A stretch of 64,000 nt of DNA from Pseudoalteromonas sp. 3D05 (GTDB taxonomy: Bacteria > Pseudomonadota > Gammaproteobacteria > Enterobacterales > Alteromonadaceae). The translations under genes were made by a program, and so were the position numbers. The notes beneath the pieces are model-generated. The model did no database searches. It was given only the letters and a program-made list of their open reading frames with translations, and was not told the DNA's origin. Where the stretch lies: NCBI RefSeq assembly GCF_002723455.1, contig NZ_PDUS01000016.1, positions 39,048 through 103,047 of the forward strand, written 5' to 3'. Positions 15,861-25,498 of the stretch are shown here, piece after piece (the first letter of the stretch is position 1; every line of letters starts with the position of its first letter).

Positions 15861-18800
15861 ATGATAAGTAAAACGTTTATCGCGCGGCCCAAATTTGCCT
15901 TAGTGATATCGATTGTGATCACACTGGCAGGTTTGATTTCTGTTGGCTTGTTGCCAGTTAATATGTACCCAGAAATTACGCCACCGCAAATACAGATCAC
16001 CGCCGTTTATCCAGGCGCTAGCGCGCAAGTTGTTGAAGAGTCGGTTATTAGACCCATTGAAGAGCAAGTCAATGGTGTTGAGGACATGATGTATGTTGAG
16101 TCCAGCGCTAGTAATAATGGCACAGCAGTTATTACTGTATACTTTAAAGTGGGTACCGACACCGATATTGCTCAAGTTAATGTTCAAAATAGGGTGGCAT
16201 TAGCCGAACCAGGATTACCTACTGAAGTGTCACGTCAAGGTGTTTCTGTAAAGAAAAAGTCGAGCGCAATGTTGCTTGGTATTAACCTTTATTCTGATAA
16301 AGAAAATATAGACGCAATATTCTTAAGTAATTACGCTACGAATTATTTAACCGAGCCTCTAGGGCGCATTAATGGTGTTGCATCAGCAGAAGTAATGGGT
16401 GAGCAAACTTACTCTATGCGCTTATGGTTGCGGCCCGATAAAATGGCTTCTCTTGGATTAACAGTAACAGAGATTAAAGCAGCACTACAGGAACAAAACA
16501 CCATCGTCGCAGCCGGTAAACTGGGCGCTGCGCCATCACTGCCCAGTCAGCAATTCGAATATTCAATTCAAGCAAAAGGCCGCTTAAAAACACCTGAAGA
16601 GTTTGGTCAAACGATTATACGAGCAAATCAAAACGGGAACTTTGTTCGGTTAAATGATGTTGCCCGTATTGAACTTGGCTCGGCCAGTTACGGTACAACG
16701 GCAAAATTGAACCAACAAGACACCGCTTTTTTGGTTATTTATCAACTATCAGATGCCAATGCGACACAGGTAGCTAAAGATGTTAAGACGACGATGGCTG
16801 AACTTGCTAAGCAGTTACCAGACGGCGTCAAATATTCTATTCCTTATGATACAACTGAATTTATCAATCGCTCTATTGAAGAAGTTGTTGTTACTTTATT
16901 TCAAGCCGTTGGTTTGGTTGTGCTTGTGGTGTTTTTGTTTTTACAAAATTGGCGCGCGACATTAATTCCAACAATTGCTATCCCAGTGTCATTAGTGGGT
17001 ACTTTTGCATTTATGATGGCGATGGACTACTCAATCAATTTAATTACTTTATTTGGCTTAGTTTTAGCGATTGGTATTGTGGTAGACGATGCAATTATTG
17101 TTATTGAAAACGTAGAGCGAATTTTAAAAGAAGAAAAGCTGCCAATTAAAGAAGCTGTTACAAAGGCAATGGCGCAAGTGACAGGGCCTATTATTGCCAC
17201 TACCTTAGTGCTACTCGCTGTGTTTGTTCCTGTAGGATTTATGCCAGGGATAACGGGTGAGCTATATAAACAGTTTTCTGTAACAATCTCATTTGCGGTC
17301 ATAATTTCTTCTGTGAATGCACTGACCTTGAGTCCAGCATTGTGCACTTTATTGCTTAATGAAAAAGCGATGCAACCAATAAAGTGGTTAGCACCTGTTG
17401 AGCATAGCATCACAAAATCAACTTCCGCTTACAGTAAGGTTATTCACTTTATTCTCAAGCGCGTAGGGCGTATGAGTTTGTTTGCTATTGTTATATTTGT
17501 TGCCGCTGCATGGCTCGCTAAAAGTGTGCCTACAGGCTTTGTACCAGCAGAAGATCAGGGCTTTGTATTTGTTGATGTTCAATTACCAGATGCCGCTGCT
17601 TCAGGGCGTACAGAAGAGGTGATGAAGAAGATTGGCGAAGTAATTAAAAATGAACCCACTGCAACCGATTTTATTGCGGTATCAGGCTTTTCATTAATTG
17701 GTGGAGCTGGCTCGAACAATGCACTTGGTATTGTAATTTTAAAAGACTGGGAGGAGAGAACGACACCAGAACTTGGTTTAAAAGCAACGATTGGCCGTTT
17801 GATGGGGCAATTATGGGCGATGCCAGATGCCCAAATAATGGTATTTAACCCGCCACCAATCCCAGGGCTTGGCAATAGTTCAGGTTTTGAATTCCGTCTA
17901 CAAGATAGTGAAGGACGTGACCCTAACGAATTAGCACAAGTGCTTAATGGTCTAATTTATGAGGCTAATCAACACCCTAGCTTATCAAATGTATACAGTA
18001 CGTTCCGTGCAAATGTGCCACAATACTTCTTAGAGGTTGATAGAAATAAAGCGAAGGCACAGGGCGTTGCACTGAGTGATATATTTATTACCTTACAGGC
18101 TCAATTAGGGTCACTGTATATTAATGATTTTAATCAGTTTAGCCGAACTTACAAAGTAATCATGCAGGCTGAAAGTGAGTTTAGGAAAAACCCCAGTGAT
18201 CTACAGCATTACTTCGTCCGCAACGATCAAGGTGATATGGTTCCGCTGACTACGTTGGCTAAATTAGAGCCTATCCTTGGTCCTACCACATTGAACCATT
18301 TTAACTTGTACAGAAGTGCCAGTATTAGTGGCCAAGCAGCAACTGGGTTTTCCAGTGGTGATGCCATTGCGGCTATGGAAGAGCTTGCAGCGCAATTACC
18401 AAATGGTTATATATTTGAATGGGCAGGACAGTCAAAGCAAGAGATTGAAGCGGGGAATATGGCGCCAATTTTATTTGGTTTAGCGGTTATTTTTGTCTAC
18501 TTGTTTCTCGTGGCACAGTATGAAAGTTGGACTATTCCGTTTTCGGTTATCGCTGCTATACCGCTGGCTATGTTTGGTGCAATGCTTGCGCTATATGTAT
18601 TGGGGATGGAAAACAATATTTATGCCCAAGTTGGCTTAGTGCTCTTAATTGGTATGTCGACCAAGACAGCCATTTTAATTGTGGAATTTGCGATGGAAGA
18701 GCGCCTCGCTGGCAAGAGTATTTTTGAGGCTGCGCTAAGTGCGGCAACAATGCGATTTAGAGCTGTATTGATGACGGCATTTTCATTTGTATTGGGTGTA

Positions 18801-18971
18801 TTGCCACTGGTTTTCGCAACGGGGGCTGGCGCAGGTAGTCGAGTATCGTTGGGTATTACTGTTTTAGCAGGCATGTTAGCTGCCACGATATTTGGTACAT
18901 TATTAGTCCCGCTGTTTTATAGTTTGGTACAAACCATGCGAGAGAAAGTCAAAGGCACTGCTAATACTTAA
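15861..18971 (+). CDS. RND multidrug efflux permease, HAE1 (AcrB-like) family
   Basis: A proton-driven trimeric exporter of hydrophobic drugs or detergents, 1,036 residues, the usual length for AcrB relatives. It opens with a membrane helix and PVNMYPEITPPQIQITAVYPG, contains the proton-relay motif GIVVDDAIIVIENVER in TM4, and the repeat-half signature in TM10 near GMSTKTAILIVEFA. GGG..LGIVILKDW and the porter domains are intact. It has an AAAGGGAG-type ribosome site and no TetR repressor or outer-membrane factor next to it, so it probably borrows a TolC-type channel encoded elsewhere. A terminator follows. Confidence 0.95.
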   Translation: MISKTFIARPKFALVISIVITLAGLISVGLLPVNMYPEITPPQIQITAVYPGASAQVVEESVIRPIEEQVNGVEDMMYVESSASNNGTAVITVYFKVGTDTDIAQVNVQNRVALAEPGLPTEVSRQGVSVKKKSSAMLLGINLYSDKENIDAIFLSNYATNYLTEPLGRINGVASAEVMGEQTYSMRLWLRPDKMASLGLTVTEIKAALQEQNTIVAAGKLGAAPSLPSQQFEYSIQAKGRLKTPEEFGQTIIRANQNGNFVRLNDVARIELGSASYGTTAKLNQQDTAFLVIYQLSDANATQVAKDVKTTMAELAKQLPDGVKYSIPYDTTEFINRSIEEVVVTLFQAVGLVVLVVFLFLQNWRATLIPTIAIPVSLVGTFAFMMAMDYSINLITLFGLVLAIGIVVDDAIIVIENVERILKEEKLPIKEAVTKAMAQVTGPIIATTLVLLAVFVPVGFMPGITGELYKQFSVTISFAVIISSVNALTLSPALCTLLLNEKAMQPIKWLAPVEHSITKSTSAYSKVIHFILKRVGRMSLFAIVIFVAAAWLAKSVPTGFVPAEDQGFVFVDVQLPDAAASGRTEEVMKKIGEVIKNEPTATDFIAVSGFSLIGGAGSNNALGIVILKDWEERTTPELGLKATIGRLMGQLWAMPDAQIMVFNPPPIPGLGNSSGFEFRLQDSEGRDPNELAQVLNGLIYEANQHPSLSNVYSTFRANVPQYFLEVDRNKAKAQGVALSDIFITLQAQLGSLYINDFNQFSRTYKVIMQAESEFRKNPSDLQHYFVRNDQGDMVPLTTLAKLEPILGPTTLNHFNLYRSASISGQAATGFSSGDAIAAMEELAAQLPNGYIFEWAGQSKQEIEAGNMAPILFGLAVIFVYLFLVAQYESWTIPFSVIAAIPLAMFGAMLALYVLGMENNIYAQVGLVLLIGMSTKTAILIVEFAMEERLAGKSIFEAALSAATMRFRAVLMTAFSFVLGVLPLVFATGAGAGSRVSLGITVLAGMLAATIFGTLLVPLFYSLVQTMREKVKGTANT

Positions 18972-18991
18972 AACTTAAAAAGACGCTATTT

Positions 18992-19021
18992 AAAAAAGTC
19001 AGGGAAACCTGGCTTTTTTTT
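18992..19021 (+). terminator. Rho-independent terminator of the RND pair
   Basis: AAAAAAGTCAGG and CCTGGCTTTTTT pair (one G-T) around a GAAA loop, running into more T. It ends 21-50 bases after the pump stop codon. Confidence 0.88.
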
Positions 19022-19083
19022 GGCAAAAATTTTTTTAGGTTTGATACTATAAGGCAATTGATAATGTTGAAGGGTCCACTGTA

Positions 19084-19404
19084 ATGACTGGTCCACGTTT
19101 ATACAGCGAAGAAGAAGTAACACATCAAGCATATGATATCTTTTTAGAGTTAGCACCAGATAACTTAAGCGAACAAGATATTGAAGATTTTAATATGCAC
19201 CGTGAAGAGCTTGGCTTTATTGAAGAAGGTGAGCCAGATGAACAATGGCAAGATTTTGTTGCGCTTGAGATTGAACCAGAGCACTTTTTACAGGTATTAG
19301 TCGGTTTGGAGTTTGAGAACCAAGATATTCTATTTGCCAAAATTTTAATTAGTCGCGATAAAGATGCCCCTTTTTGCCACATTTTATGGAAGGATAGCGA
19401 ATAA
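19084..19404 (+). CDS. DUF440 family putative dsDNA-mimic protein
   Basis: A 106-residue very acidic protein (EEEVTHQAYDIFLELAP..., EEGEPDEQWQDF, EIEPEHF) of the HI1450/YciU family. The crystal structure of HI1450 led to the proposal that the acidic surface mimics double-stranded DNA and binds HU-type proteins. Length and the closing HILWKDSE agree with the family. An AAGGG stretch lies about ten bases before the ATG. Its neighbours do not add functional information. Confidence 0.9.
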   Translation: MTGPRLYSEEEVTHQAYDIFLELAPDNLSEQDIEDFNMHREELGFIEEGEPDEQWQDFVALEIEPEHFLQVLVGLEFENQDILFAKILISRDKDAPFCHILWKDSE

Positions 19405-19464
19405 TCAGATGATCAATTTAGTACACCAAATAGTTAATTTCCTTACCATGTTAGTGGGTAAATA

Positions 19465-20280
19465 GTGAATCGTTTTATTCTGTTACTCTGCGTATTCGTC
19501 AGTTTAAAAAGCTGGGCAGTCGATCCATTTGAAGACTTCCATGAGTATGGACAACTATCAGAAGAGGAAATACATAAAATTCACCAAGGTGAATTACTTT
19601 ATGGTGATACTGAATTTGGTTTTATCGTCAGCAGTGGTAATACAAATTCGACCAGCTTTAAACTTAAAGGCAATTTATATCAAGATCTCGAAAATTGGCG
19701 CAATCAATTTAAAATAGACACGCTTTATAAACGTGATGAAAATGAGGCAACAGGTGAGAATGAGGTTTCTGCTAATCGTATCTTTATATCTGCTCAGGGA
19801 AACTACAAGGTAGGTGTCAAAGATGCATCATTCTTTATTTATGGCGATTATGAAAACGATGAGTTTAGTGGCCTTGCATTTAAAAGCACATTAGCAACAG
19901 GTTACGGTAATCGTTTATATGAGGGTGAAAAAAACCAAGTCGATTTTGATATTGGGCCGGGCTTATATCGCTCAGTTGCAGATAGCGAGACCGAGCTTGA
20001 AGAGGGGGAAGATGCCACGAAAACAGGTTATCTTTTACGTCTAGCTCTTCAGTGGGAACGCACGGTATCTAAACGCACACGCTTTAACCAGGATGTAAGT
20101 ATTGAGCAGTCTTTATCTGGGCTCAATTCACGTTTAAAATCTGAAACATCATTGATCAGTCAGCTTATGGGTGACATGTCTTTAAAATTTACTTACTTAT
20201 ATCGCTATAACTCAAAACCTGAAGACGATAAACTCAAATACGATTCAGAGCTTAGCGCGACTTTGGTTTATAGTTTTTAA
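19465..20280 (+). CDS. DUF481 outer-membrane beta-barrel protein (YdiY-like)
   Basis: A 271-residue exported protein: signal peptide MNRFILLLCVFVSLKSWA, then a short linker and alternating aromatic strands typical of small barrels (TEFGFIVSSGNTNSTSFKL; final residues ATLVYSF end in Phe, as outer-membrane proteins do). DUF481 proteins such as E. coli YdiY are salt- or acid-induced; function unknown. The start is GTG with only a weak upstream GTGGG; its G is the last base of the TAG stop of an 18-codon upstream frame, so translation may be coupled. Confidence 0.85.
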   Translation: MNRFILLLCVFVSLKSWAVDPFEDFHEYGQLSEEEIHKIHQGELLYGDTEFGFIVSSGNTNSTSFKLKGNLYQDLENWRNQFKIDTLYKRDENEATGENEVSANRIFISAQGNYKVGVKDASFFIYGDYENDEFSGLAFKSTLATGYGNRLYEGEKNQVDFDIGPGLYRSVADSETELEEGEDATKTGYLLRLALQWERTVSKRTRFNQDVSIEQSLSGLNSRLKSETSLISQLMGDMSLKFTYLYRYNSKPEDDKLKYDSELSATLVYSF

Positions 20281-20297
20281 CCCCTATTGAGATTTTT

Positions 20298-20747
20298 ATG
20301 TATAAAAATAAGCAGTATGCATTATTCATTTTTGCGGTCCTTGCTTGGATCGGCAGTTTTGTTGGACTTGCTTGGTATTTAATTGGCGCAGATATGCCTT
20401 TAATGGTGTTTGCTGGCATATTAATTCTGGTTGGTTATGTATTCCATGGCTTGACCATTAAGGTGGATCACACATCTATTAGCTGGGGTTTTGGTCCTGG
20501 TCTATTTGGAGATACTTTATTGTTGCAGGATATTGTGGAAGCGAAAGCTGTGGAAAATTCATTTCGCCATGGTATAGGCTTACGCATAACTCATGACGGT
20601 TGGATTTATACTGTGTCAGGGTTTAGTGCGGTGCAGTTAACAATGAAAGACGGTAGTCAGTACAGGTTAGGTACAAATGACCAAGCGGGATTACTTGCTG
20701 CATTAGATGGTAAGATTTGTCCGTTAGAAGCAACTGAGGCTGCTTAA
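20298..20747 (+). CDS. Hypothetical two-helix membrane protein, 149 aa
   Basis: Two adjacent membrane helices at about 9-27 and 31-50, then a soluble domain with a PH-like pattern of short strands (DHTSISWGFGPGLFGDTLLL, FRHGIGLRITHDGWIYTV). The soluble half resembles small membrane-associated 'bacterial PH-like' proteins, but I cannot name the family with certainty. It begins 17 bases after the DUF481 gene and ends at a strong terminator, so the two are probably one transcript. Confidence 0.72.
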   Translation: MYKNKQYALFIFAVLAWIGSFVGLAWYLIGADMPLMVFAGILILVGYVFHGLTIKVDHTSISWGFGPGLFGDTLLLQDIVEAKAVENSFRHGIGLRITHDGWIYTVSGFSAVQLTMKDGSQYRLGTNDQAGLLAALDGKICPLEATEAA

Positions 20748-20755
20748 AACTGTCC

Positions 20756-20782
20756 AAAAAAAGCGCCCTAGGCGCTTTTTTT
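20756..20782. terminator. Bidirectional rho-independent terminator
   Basis: A-run, then AAGCGCC-TA-GGCGCTT, then T-run. It sits between the convergent hypothetical gene and slyD and is near-symmetrical, so it serves both. Confidence 0.92.
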
Positions 20783-20805
20783 GTAACGACCTAAACTCAA
20801 GTTAT

Positions 20806-21291
20806 TTAGTGTTCGTGGCCGCAGCCGCCTTCACCATGAACATGGCCATGAGCAAGCTCATCAGCGCTAGCATCACGGACTTCAAGAACTTCTACATCAA
20901 ATTTCAAAGTAACGCCAGCAAGCGGGTTATTTCCATCAACAATCACTTCATCTTCTTGGATATCAATAATCATAACTGATTGATCACCATCATCAGTCGT
21001 TGCTCTGAACTGCATGCCAACTTCAATTTCCATGCCTTCAAACATAGACTTAGGCACAGCTTGCATTAATTCATCATGGCGCTCACCATAACCATTTTCA
21101 GGTTCAACAGTTACGCTTAATGTATCGCCTGCCTGCTTGCCTTGCAGCGCATCTTCTAGGCCTGGAATCAAATAACCAGTTCCAATGATAAACACGAGTG
21201 GCTCGCCATCAAAAGAATTATCGATAGAGTTATTGTCATTATCCGTCACGGAGTAATGCATTTTTACCACTTTATTTTCTGCAATGATCAT
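20806..21291 (-). CDS. slyD: FKBP-type peptidyl-prolyl isomerase SlyD
   Basis: A cytoplasmic proline isomerase and chaperone that also stores nickel for hydrogenase or urease maturation in some bacteria. The 161-residue protein has the FKBP half (KVVKMHYSVTDN, FIIGTGYLIPGLEDAL), the inserted 'flap' domain, and a metal-binding tail rich in His with one Cys (HGHVHGEGGCGHEH), shorter than in E. coli. I chose the second of two close ATGs because AGGA then lies seven bases upstream. It starts 12 bases after ygfZ on the same strand, so they are co-transcribed. Confidence 0.93.
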   Translation of the reverse strand: MIIAENKVVKMHYSVTDNDNNSIDNSFDGEPLVFIIGTGYLIPGLEDALQGKQAGDTLSVTVEPENGYGERHDELMQAVPKSMFEGMEIEVGMQFRATTDDGDQSVMIIDIQEDEVIVDGNNPLAGVTLKFDVEVLEVRDASADELAHGHVHGEGGCGHEH

Positions 21292-21303
21292 AGTCATTCC
21301 TAT

Positions 21304-22215
21304 TTATTCGTCTTCAAGAGAGTAAGGCAGGACTTGAATGTTCAGCCCTACTTGTGGAGCATGTTTTACACGCAGTGATTGACTAGGTTCACTGTCGTTT
21401 GGCAACACAACAAGGCCATAAGAAGTACCTGATTCTTTATTGTATGCTTGCGCTATGATTTTTCCAGCTCGACGCCAGTTTTCGCCGATTTGGGTTTCTA
21501 CATCTAATTCTTCAAATATGCCATCGCTTTTACCTGATACGATAAACATAGCGCGTTTATTTTTGCCTAAATACTTCATGCGAGCGACAGTTTCTTGACC
21601 TGTGTAGCAGCCTTTACGAAAGCTAATGCCACCAATCGCTTGTAAGTTAACCATTTGTGGTACATATTCACCTATAGCTTCATTGTTTAGCTGCGGCTCG
21701 CCAGCTAAAATTGAATGCTGTTGCCATAGTGCATCGTCCTCTAAACGGGTAACCGTCTCAGGTAATTTAAAGCCATCATTGAGCATAAGTAATAAGCGGT
21801 TTTCTGCTAGCTTAAGGGCTTTTCCTCCAGCAAAATCACAGGCAGTGATTTGCTCTGAAAAATCAAGCCCTAATTGCTCCTCTACTGAGCTTAAATCTTC
21901 TGCGATTAAACCGACCAATTGATTTGAAGATAACTCAATATCTACCTTTGAAAAGACAGCATATTTCTTAAGTTCACCTAATGATTGTTCAATTTCTGGT
22001 TCAGAGGCAACAAGAAAGTAACTATCTTTAAATGCAAATAATTTAGCGACACTCCACAGTTTGCCTTTTGCATTACAGTGGCCGGCCCAAAGAAAGTTAT
22101 CTTGCTTAAGTATATTTATATCTTGGGTGATTTGGCCATGGAGATAGGCGAGTTTATCTATACCACTTATGCTGATCAGCTTGTGTGATAATGGGCATGC
22201 ATATACAGTCGACAT
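21304..22215 (-). CDS. ygfZ: Folate-binding protein YgfZ (Fe-S cluster repair/tRNA modification)
   Basis: A GcvT-like folate-binding protein needed for activity of some Fe-S enzymes such as MiaB. The 303-residue length is close to E. coli YgfZ (326), and the diagnostic motif KGCYTGQE is present at about residue 208-215, with its catalytically important Cys. It lies divergent to sdhE-ygfX, the same cluster as ygfXYZ in E. coli. It is first in a two-gene unit with slyD. Confidence 0.93.
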   Translation of the reverse strand: MSTVYACPLSHKLISISGIDKLAYLHGQITQDINILKQDNFLWAGHCNAKGKLWSVAKLFAFKDSYFLVASEPEIEQSLGELKKYAVFSKVDIELSSNQLVGLIAEDLSSVEEQLGLDFSEQITACDFAGGKALKLAENRLLLMLNDGFKLPETVTRLEDDALWQQHSILAGEPQLNNEAIGEYVPQMVNLQAIGGISFRKGCYTGQETVARMKYLGKNKRAMFIVSGKSDGIFEELDVETQIGENWRRAGKIIAQAYNKESGTSYGLVVLPNDSEPSQSLRVKHAPQVGLNIQVLPYSLEDE

Positions 22216-22400
22216 AAAAACCTGCTTTGCGAGAAATTTAGGTACTTATAATAACGTAGATGCTTCGATGGGTATAGATGCACTAAATGATAAATCAATA
22301 CATTAGAAATTATTTCACGCAAAGATACGAAGTATTATTTAAAGCTGTTTATTCATAGGCATTTTGTTAAACTCAGTAACAACTAAGTACGAGGTAAAAA

Positions 22401-22652
22401 ATGACTGAAATTCATAGTAAAGCACGTATTCGTTGGGCTTGTCGTCGCGGGATGTTAGAGCTTGATGTATTGTTTATGCCATTTGTTGAAGAAGCGTTTG
22501 ATTCATTATCAGCAAAGCAACAAGCAGTGTTTCAACGTTTATTAGAAGCGGATGATCCCGACTTATTTGCTTGGTTCATGGGCCATCAACCTTGCAAAGA
22601 CGCTGAACTAAACGAGATGGTGCAGCTTATTTTAAATCGAGTTCGTGTATAG
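22401..22652 (+). CDS. sdhE: FAD assembly factor SdhE
   Basis: A small (83-residue) helical protein that promotes covalent attachment of FAD to succinate dehydrogenase and fumarate reductase. The family signature RRGMLELD is at residues 12-19 (its Gly and Glu contact the flavoprotein), followed by FDSLSAKQQAVFQRLLE and the DPDLFAWFMG block. ACGAGGT precedes the ATG. It overlaps the next gene by eight bases. Confidence 0.95.
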   Translation: MTEIHSKARIRWACRRGMLELDVLFMPFVEEAFDSLSAKQQAVFQRLLEADDPDLFAWFMGHQPCKDAELNEMVQLILNRVRV

Positions 22653-23064
22653 ATTTTGCGTTACAAATAATAAAGCAGATCATAAAGCATTTGTGGTCTG
22701 TTTTGGTTTATTTGCGTGTTGTTTCAGTGCCTTTTTAACCACACTGTTTGCTCAAGTTTTGACTTTATGTTTGAGTTTACTAGTTGGGTTGTTTTGTTGG
22801 CGATGGTATACGCATCAACATCCGATAAAAGGTACGTTGATTATTGATTCTCCACACTGTCACTTTGTGAATTCAGAAAAAGAAATCACGGGTAAGATAG
22901 GCTGCAAAAGTAGAGTGTATCAGCATAGTGTTTGGTTGAACATTATTGGACTAAGTCGCACCCATTGGCTAATTATTAATGCTAATGGATGCGATGAGCA
23001 AAGTTTTACCCGCCTAAAGCGAGCTGTATTGATTAGTTCTGCTGATGTGTCGGTGTCAAAATAG
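22645..23064 (+). CDS. ygfX: YgfX family membrane protein
   Basis: A 139-residue protein with two close hydrophobic helices near the N-terminus (about 17-33 and 37-52) and a small soluble tail, matching YgfX/CptA. In E. coli it was reported as the toxin partner of SdhE (CptB), while other work assigns it a membrane-assembly role; the toxin claim is contested. GTG start inside the end of sdhE. Its last 32 bases overlap the end of nadB on the other strand. Confidence 0.8.
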   Translation: MYRFCVTNNKADHKAFVVCFGLFACCFSAFLTTLFAQVLTLCLSLLVGLFCWRWYTHQHPIKGTLIIDSPHCHFVNSEKEITGKIGCKSRVYQHSVWLNIIGLSRTHWLIINANGCDEQSFTRLKRAVLISSADVSVSK

Positions 23065-24649
23065 TTGGTTTAGGGTTGTTATCTTTATCTGGGTAATCAA
23101 TGGTGTAGTGAAGGCCTCGACTTTCTTTTCGCTGCATTGCACTGCGAATAATAAGCTCCGCTACTTGCACTAAGTTACGTAATTCCAGTAAGTTATTAGA
23201 AACTCTAAAGTTTGCATAATACTCAAGAATTTCTTGTTGTAATAACTCAACACGATGAAGGGCTCGCTCTAAACGTTTTGTTGAGCGAACAATACCAACG
23301 TAATCCCACATAAAAAGTCGTAACTCATGCCAGTTATGTGTAATTACGACCTCTTCATCCGAGTTAGAGACTCTGCTTTCATCCCATACTGGCAATGCTT
23401 GTTGTTCAGGGCTTTGATTAATTTTTGCTAGTATATCTTTGGCTGCTGCATGGGCAAAAACAATGCATTCAAGCAGTGAGTTGCTCGCCATGCGATTTGC
23501 ACCGTGCAAACCAGTATAAGCGACTTCACCAATAGCATATAAGTTATCCAGATCTGTTTTGCCATTAAAGTCAGTCATCACGCCACCGCATGTGTAATGT
23601 GCTGCAGGTACAACCGGTATTGGTTCTTTAGTAATGTCTAAACCTACACTTAAGCATTTGGCATAAATAGTGGGGAAGTGCTCAATGATAAAGTCTTTTT
23701 CTTTATGGCTAATGTCTAAGTAAACACAGTTAGCACCTAAGCGTTTCATCTCAAAGTCTATTGCGCGAGCAACGATGTCGCGCGGTGCAAGTTCTTCTCT
23801 TTCATCAAAGTCTTTCATAAAACGTGTACCATCGGGGCGCTTTAAATATGCCCCTTCTCCACGCATTGCTTCAGTGATTAAGAAGTTTTGTAGTTCTGGA
23901 TGATACAGGCTTGTTGGGTGAAATTGGTTAAACTCCATATTTGCTACACGGCATCCTGCGCGCCAAGCCATAGCGATGCCATCACCACTTGATACATCAG
24001 GATTTGATGTGTACAAGTACACTTTACTTGCGCCACCAGTGGCTAATGCAACAAATTTTGCAGCAACAGTCTCTACACGTTTTGCTTGGCGGTTCCACAT
24101 ATATATACCGTGGATATGTTGCCCTTGCCGGCCTAATTTTTTGTCACCAATTAAATCTATTGCATTGTATTGTTCTAAAATTGTTATATTGGGGTGGGCT
24201 TGAACTTGGCTAATGAGAGTTGTTTGTACAGCACGGCCTGTAGCATCTGCGGCATGTAAAATACGTCGATGGCTATGTCCACCTTCACGGGTTAAGTGAA
24301 AACGTTCTTTGCCTTGACTATCAAACTCCATATCAAATGGAACACCTTGTTCAATTAACCATTGTAGGCAATCTTGTGCATTACTTGCTGTGTAATGCAC
24401 CACTTCGCGCTCACATAAGCCGCCACCTGCATCTAATGTATCTTGAACGTGTGATTCAATGCTGTCATTTTTTTTATCAAAAACGGCGGCAATACCCCCT
24501 TGGGCATAAAGGGTTGAACCTTCCTTTAATTCACCCTTACTAATAACGATAACGTTGCAGTGATTAGCTAGCGATAAAGCTAATGAAAGTCCAGCCGCGC
24601 CGCTTCCAATAATAGCAACATCTGTGGTGTGGTGTTTATTTTGGTTCAT
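23033..24649 (-). CDS. nadB: L-aspartate oxidase
   Basis: First enzyme of de novo NAD synthesis: oxidises L-aspartate to iminoaspartate using FAD, with fumarate or oxygen as acceptor. The 538-residue protein has the dinucleotide-binding [14 protein letters not shown] near the N-terminus, ATGGASKVY, the substrate-binding [22 protein letters not shown], and the capping [15 protein letters not shown] motif, all as in E. coli NadB (540 residues). It is divergent from rpoE, the same neighbourhood as in E. coli. Confidence 0.96.
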   Translation of the reverse strand: MNQNKHHTTDVAIIGSGAAGLSLALSLANHCNVIVISKGELKEGSTLYAQGGIAAVFDKKNDSIESHVQDTLDAGGGLCEREVVHYTASNAQDCLQWLIEQGVPFDMEFDSQGKERFHLTREGGHSHRRILHAADATGRAVQTTLISQVQAHPNITILEQYNAIDLIGDKKLGRQGQHIHGIYMWNRQAKRVETVAAKFVALATGGASKVYLYTSNPDVSSGDGIAMAWRAGCRVANMEFNQFHPTSLYHPELQNFLITEAMRGEGAYLKRPDGTRFMKDFDEREELAPRDIVARAIDFEMKRLGANCVYLDISHKEKDFIIEHFPTIYAKCLSVGLDITKEPIPVVPAAHYTCGGVMTDFNGKTDLDNLYAIGEVAYTGLHGANRMASNSLLECIVFAHAAAKDILAKINQSPEQQALPVWDESRVSNSDEEVVITHNWHELRLFMWDYVGIVRSTKRLERALHRVELLQQEILEYYANFRVSNNLLELRNLVQVAELIIRSAMQRKESRGLHYTIDYPDKDNNPKPTILTPTHQQN

Positions 24650-24821
24650 GTCCGTGGTCTTTGCGGTTACAATGCCCGAGATACTAATTTATGAAATTGG
24701 TACGAGCAATCAATATTATTGTATATGCATATATGTATCATATTTTGGGGCGACACAATTAGTCATTTTAAGCCCTCGTCTACATATTTATGAGCTATTT
24801 TATAAAAAAATAATATTAAAT

Positions 24822-24848
24822 GAACTTTTTATTCACCCCCCAGTCAGA
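24822..24848 (+). promoter_or_regulatory. Sigma-E-type promoter of rpoE
   Basis: GAACTT (-35) and TCAGA (-10) are separated by exactly 16 bases, the spacing of sigma-E promoters (consensus GGAACTT-N16-TCnnA). It would start transcription about 60 bases before the rpoE ATG, giving the usual autoregulation. The -10 differs from the strongest form TCTAA at one position. Confidence 0.7.
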
Positions 24849-24914
24849 GTATTTGTGAACAATGACTAAGATATGAATAACAAGTAATAATTAGATATAG
24901 GAGTACCGGCTCGA

Positions 24915-25496
24915 ATGAGCGAGCAGGATTTGGATTTAGCGCTGGTAAAAAGAGTTCAGCAAGGCGATAAGAATGCCTTCAACTTATTAGTAAAGAAGTA
25001 TCAGAATAAAATAGCCGGATTGATATCACGTTATGTATCTAATCATGGTGACATTGCTGATGTTGCACAAGAAGCGTTTATTAAAGCTTATCGTGCACTT
25101 CCGAACTTTCGTGGAGACAGTGCTTTTTATACTTGGTTATACCGTATCGCAGTTAATTGTGCTAAAAATTATTTAGTGGCTCAAGGCCGCAAACCGCCAG
25201 CAAATGATGTTGATGCTGAGGATGCAGAATTTTATGAAGGTGCTGATGCGTTACGCTCAAATGCATCCCCAGAAAATTTGTTACTCAGTGACGAAGTTCG
25301 CGCTGTAATTTTTAACACAATTGATAGTTTGCCTGAAGATCTTAAAACCGCGATCACCTTACGAGAAATCGAAGGGATGAGCTATGAAGAAATAGCCGTG
25401 GTTATGGATTGCCCTGTAGGTACGGTGCGTTCGCGCATATTTCGTGCCCGAGAGGCAATTGATAACAAAATAAACCCATTAATAGGCGAGTCTTAA
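24915..25496 (+). CDS. rpoE: RNA polymerase sigma-E factor
   Basis: The envelope-stress sigma factor, 193 residues (E. coli 191). Region 2 is seen as DVAQEAFIKAYRALPNFRG and TWLYRIAVNCAKNYL, region 4 as LREIEGMSYEEIAVVMDCPV with GTVRSRIFRAREAI. It is held inactive by RseA and freed when RseA is cut by DegS/RseP after misfolded outer-membrane proteins accumulate. The ATG follows an AGGAG by about 11 bases. It heads a tight operon with rseA, rseB and rseC, with a sigma-E promoter upstream. Confidence 0.98.
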   Translation: MSEQDLDLALVKRVQQGDKNAFNLLVKKYQNKIAGLISRYVSNHGDIADVAQEAFIKAYRALPNFRGDSAFYTWLYRIAVNCAKNYLVAQGRKPPANDVDAEDAEFYEGADALRSNASPENLLLSDEVRAVIFNTIDSLPEDLKTAITLREIEGMSYEEIAVVMDCPVGTVRSRIFRAREAIDNKINPLIGES

Positions 25497-25498
25497 AT

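Noticed and set aside
22645..23064. Toxin-antitoxin reading of sdhE-ygfX (cptBA)
   Set aside because: SdhE is a well-established FAD assembly factor and the toxin role of YgfX is disputed; the pair is conserved core genome here, not an accessory module.
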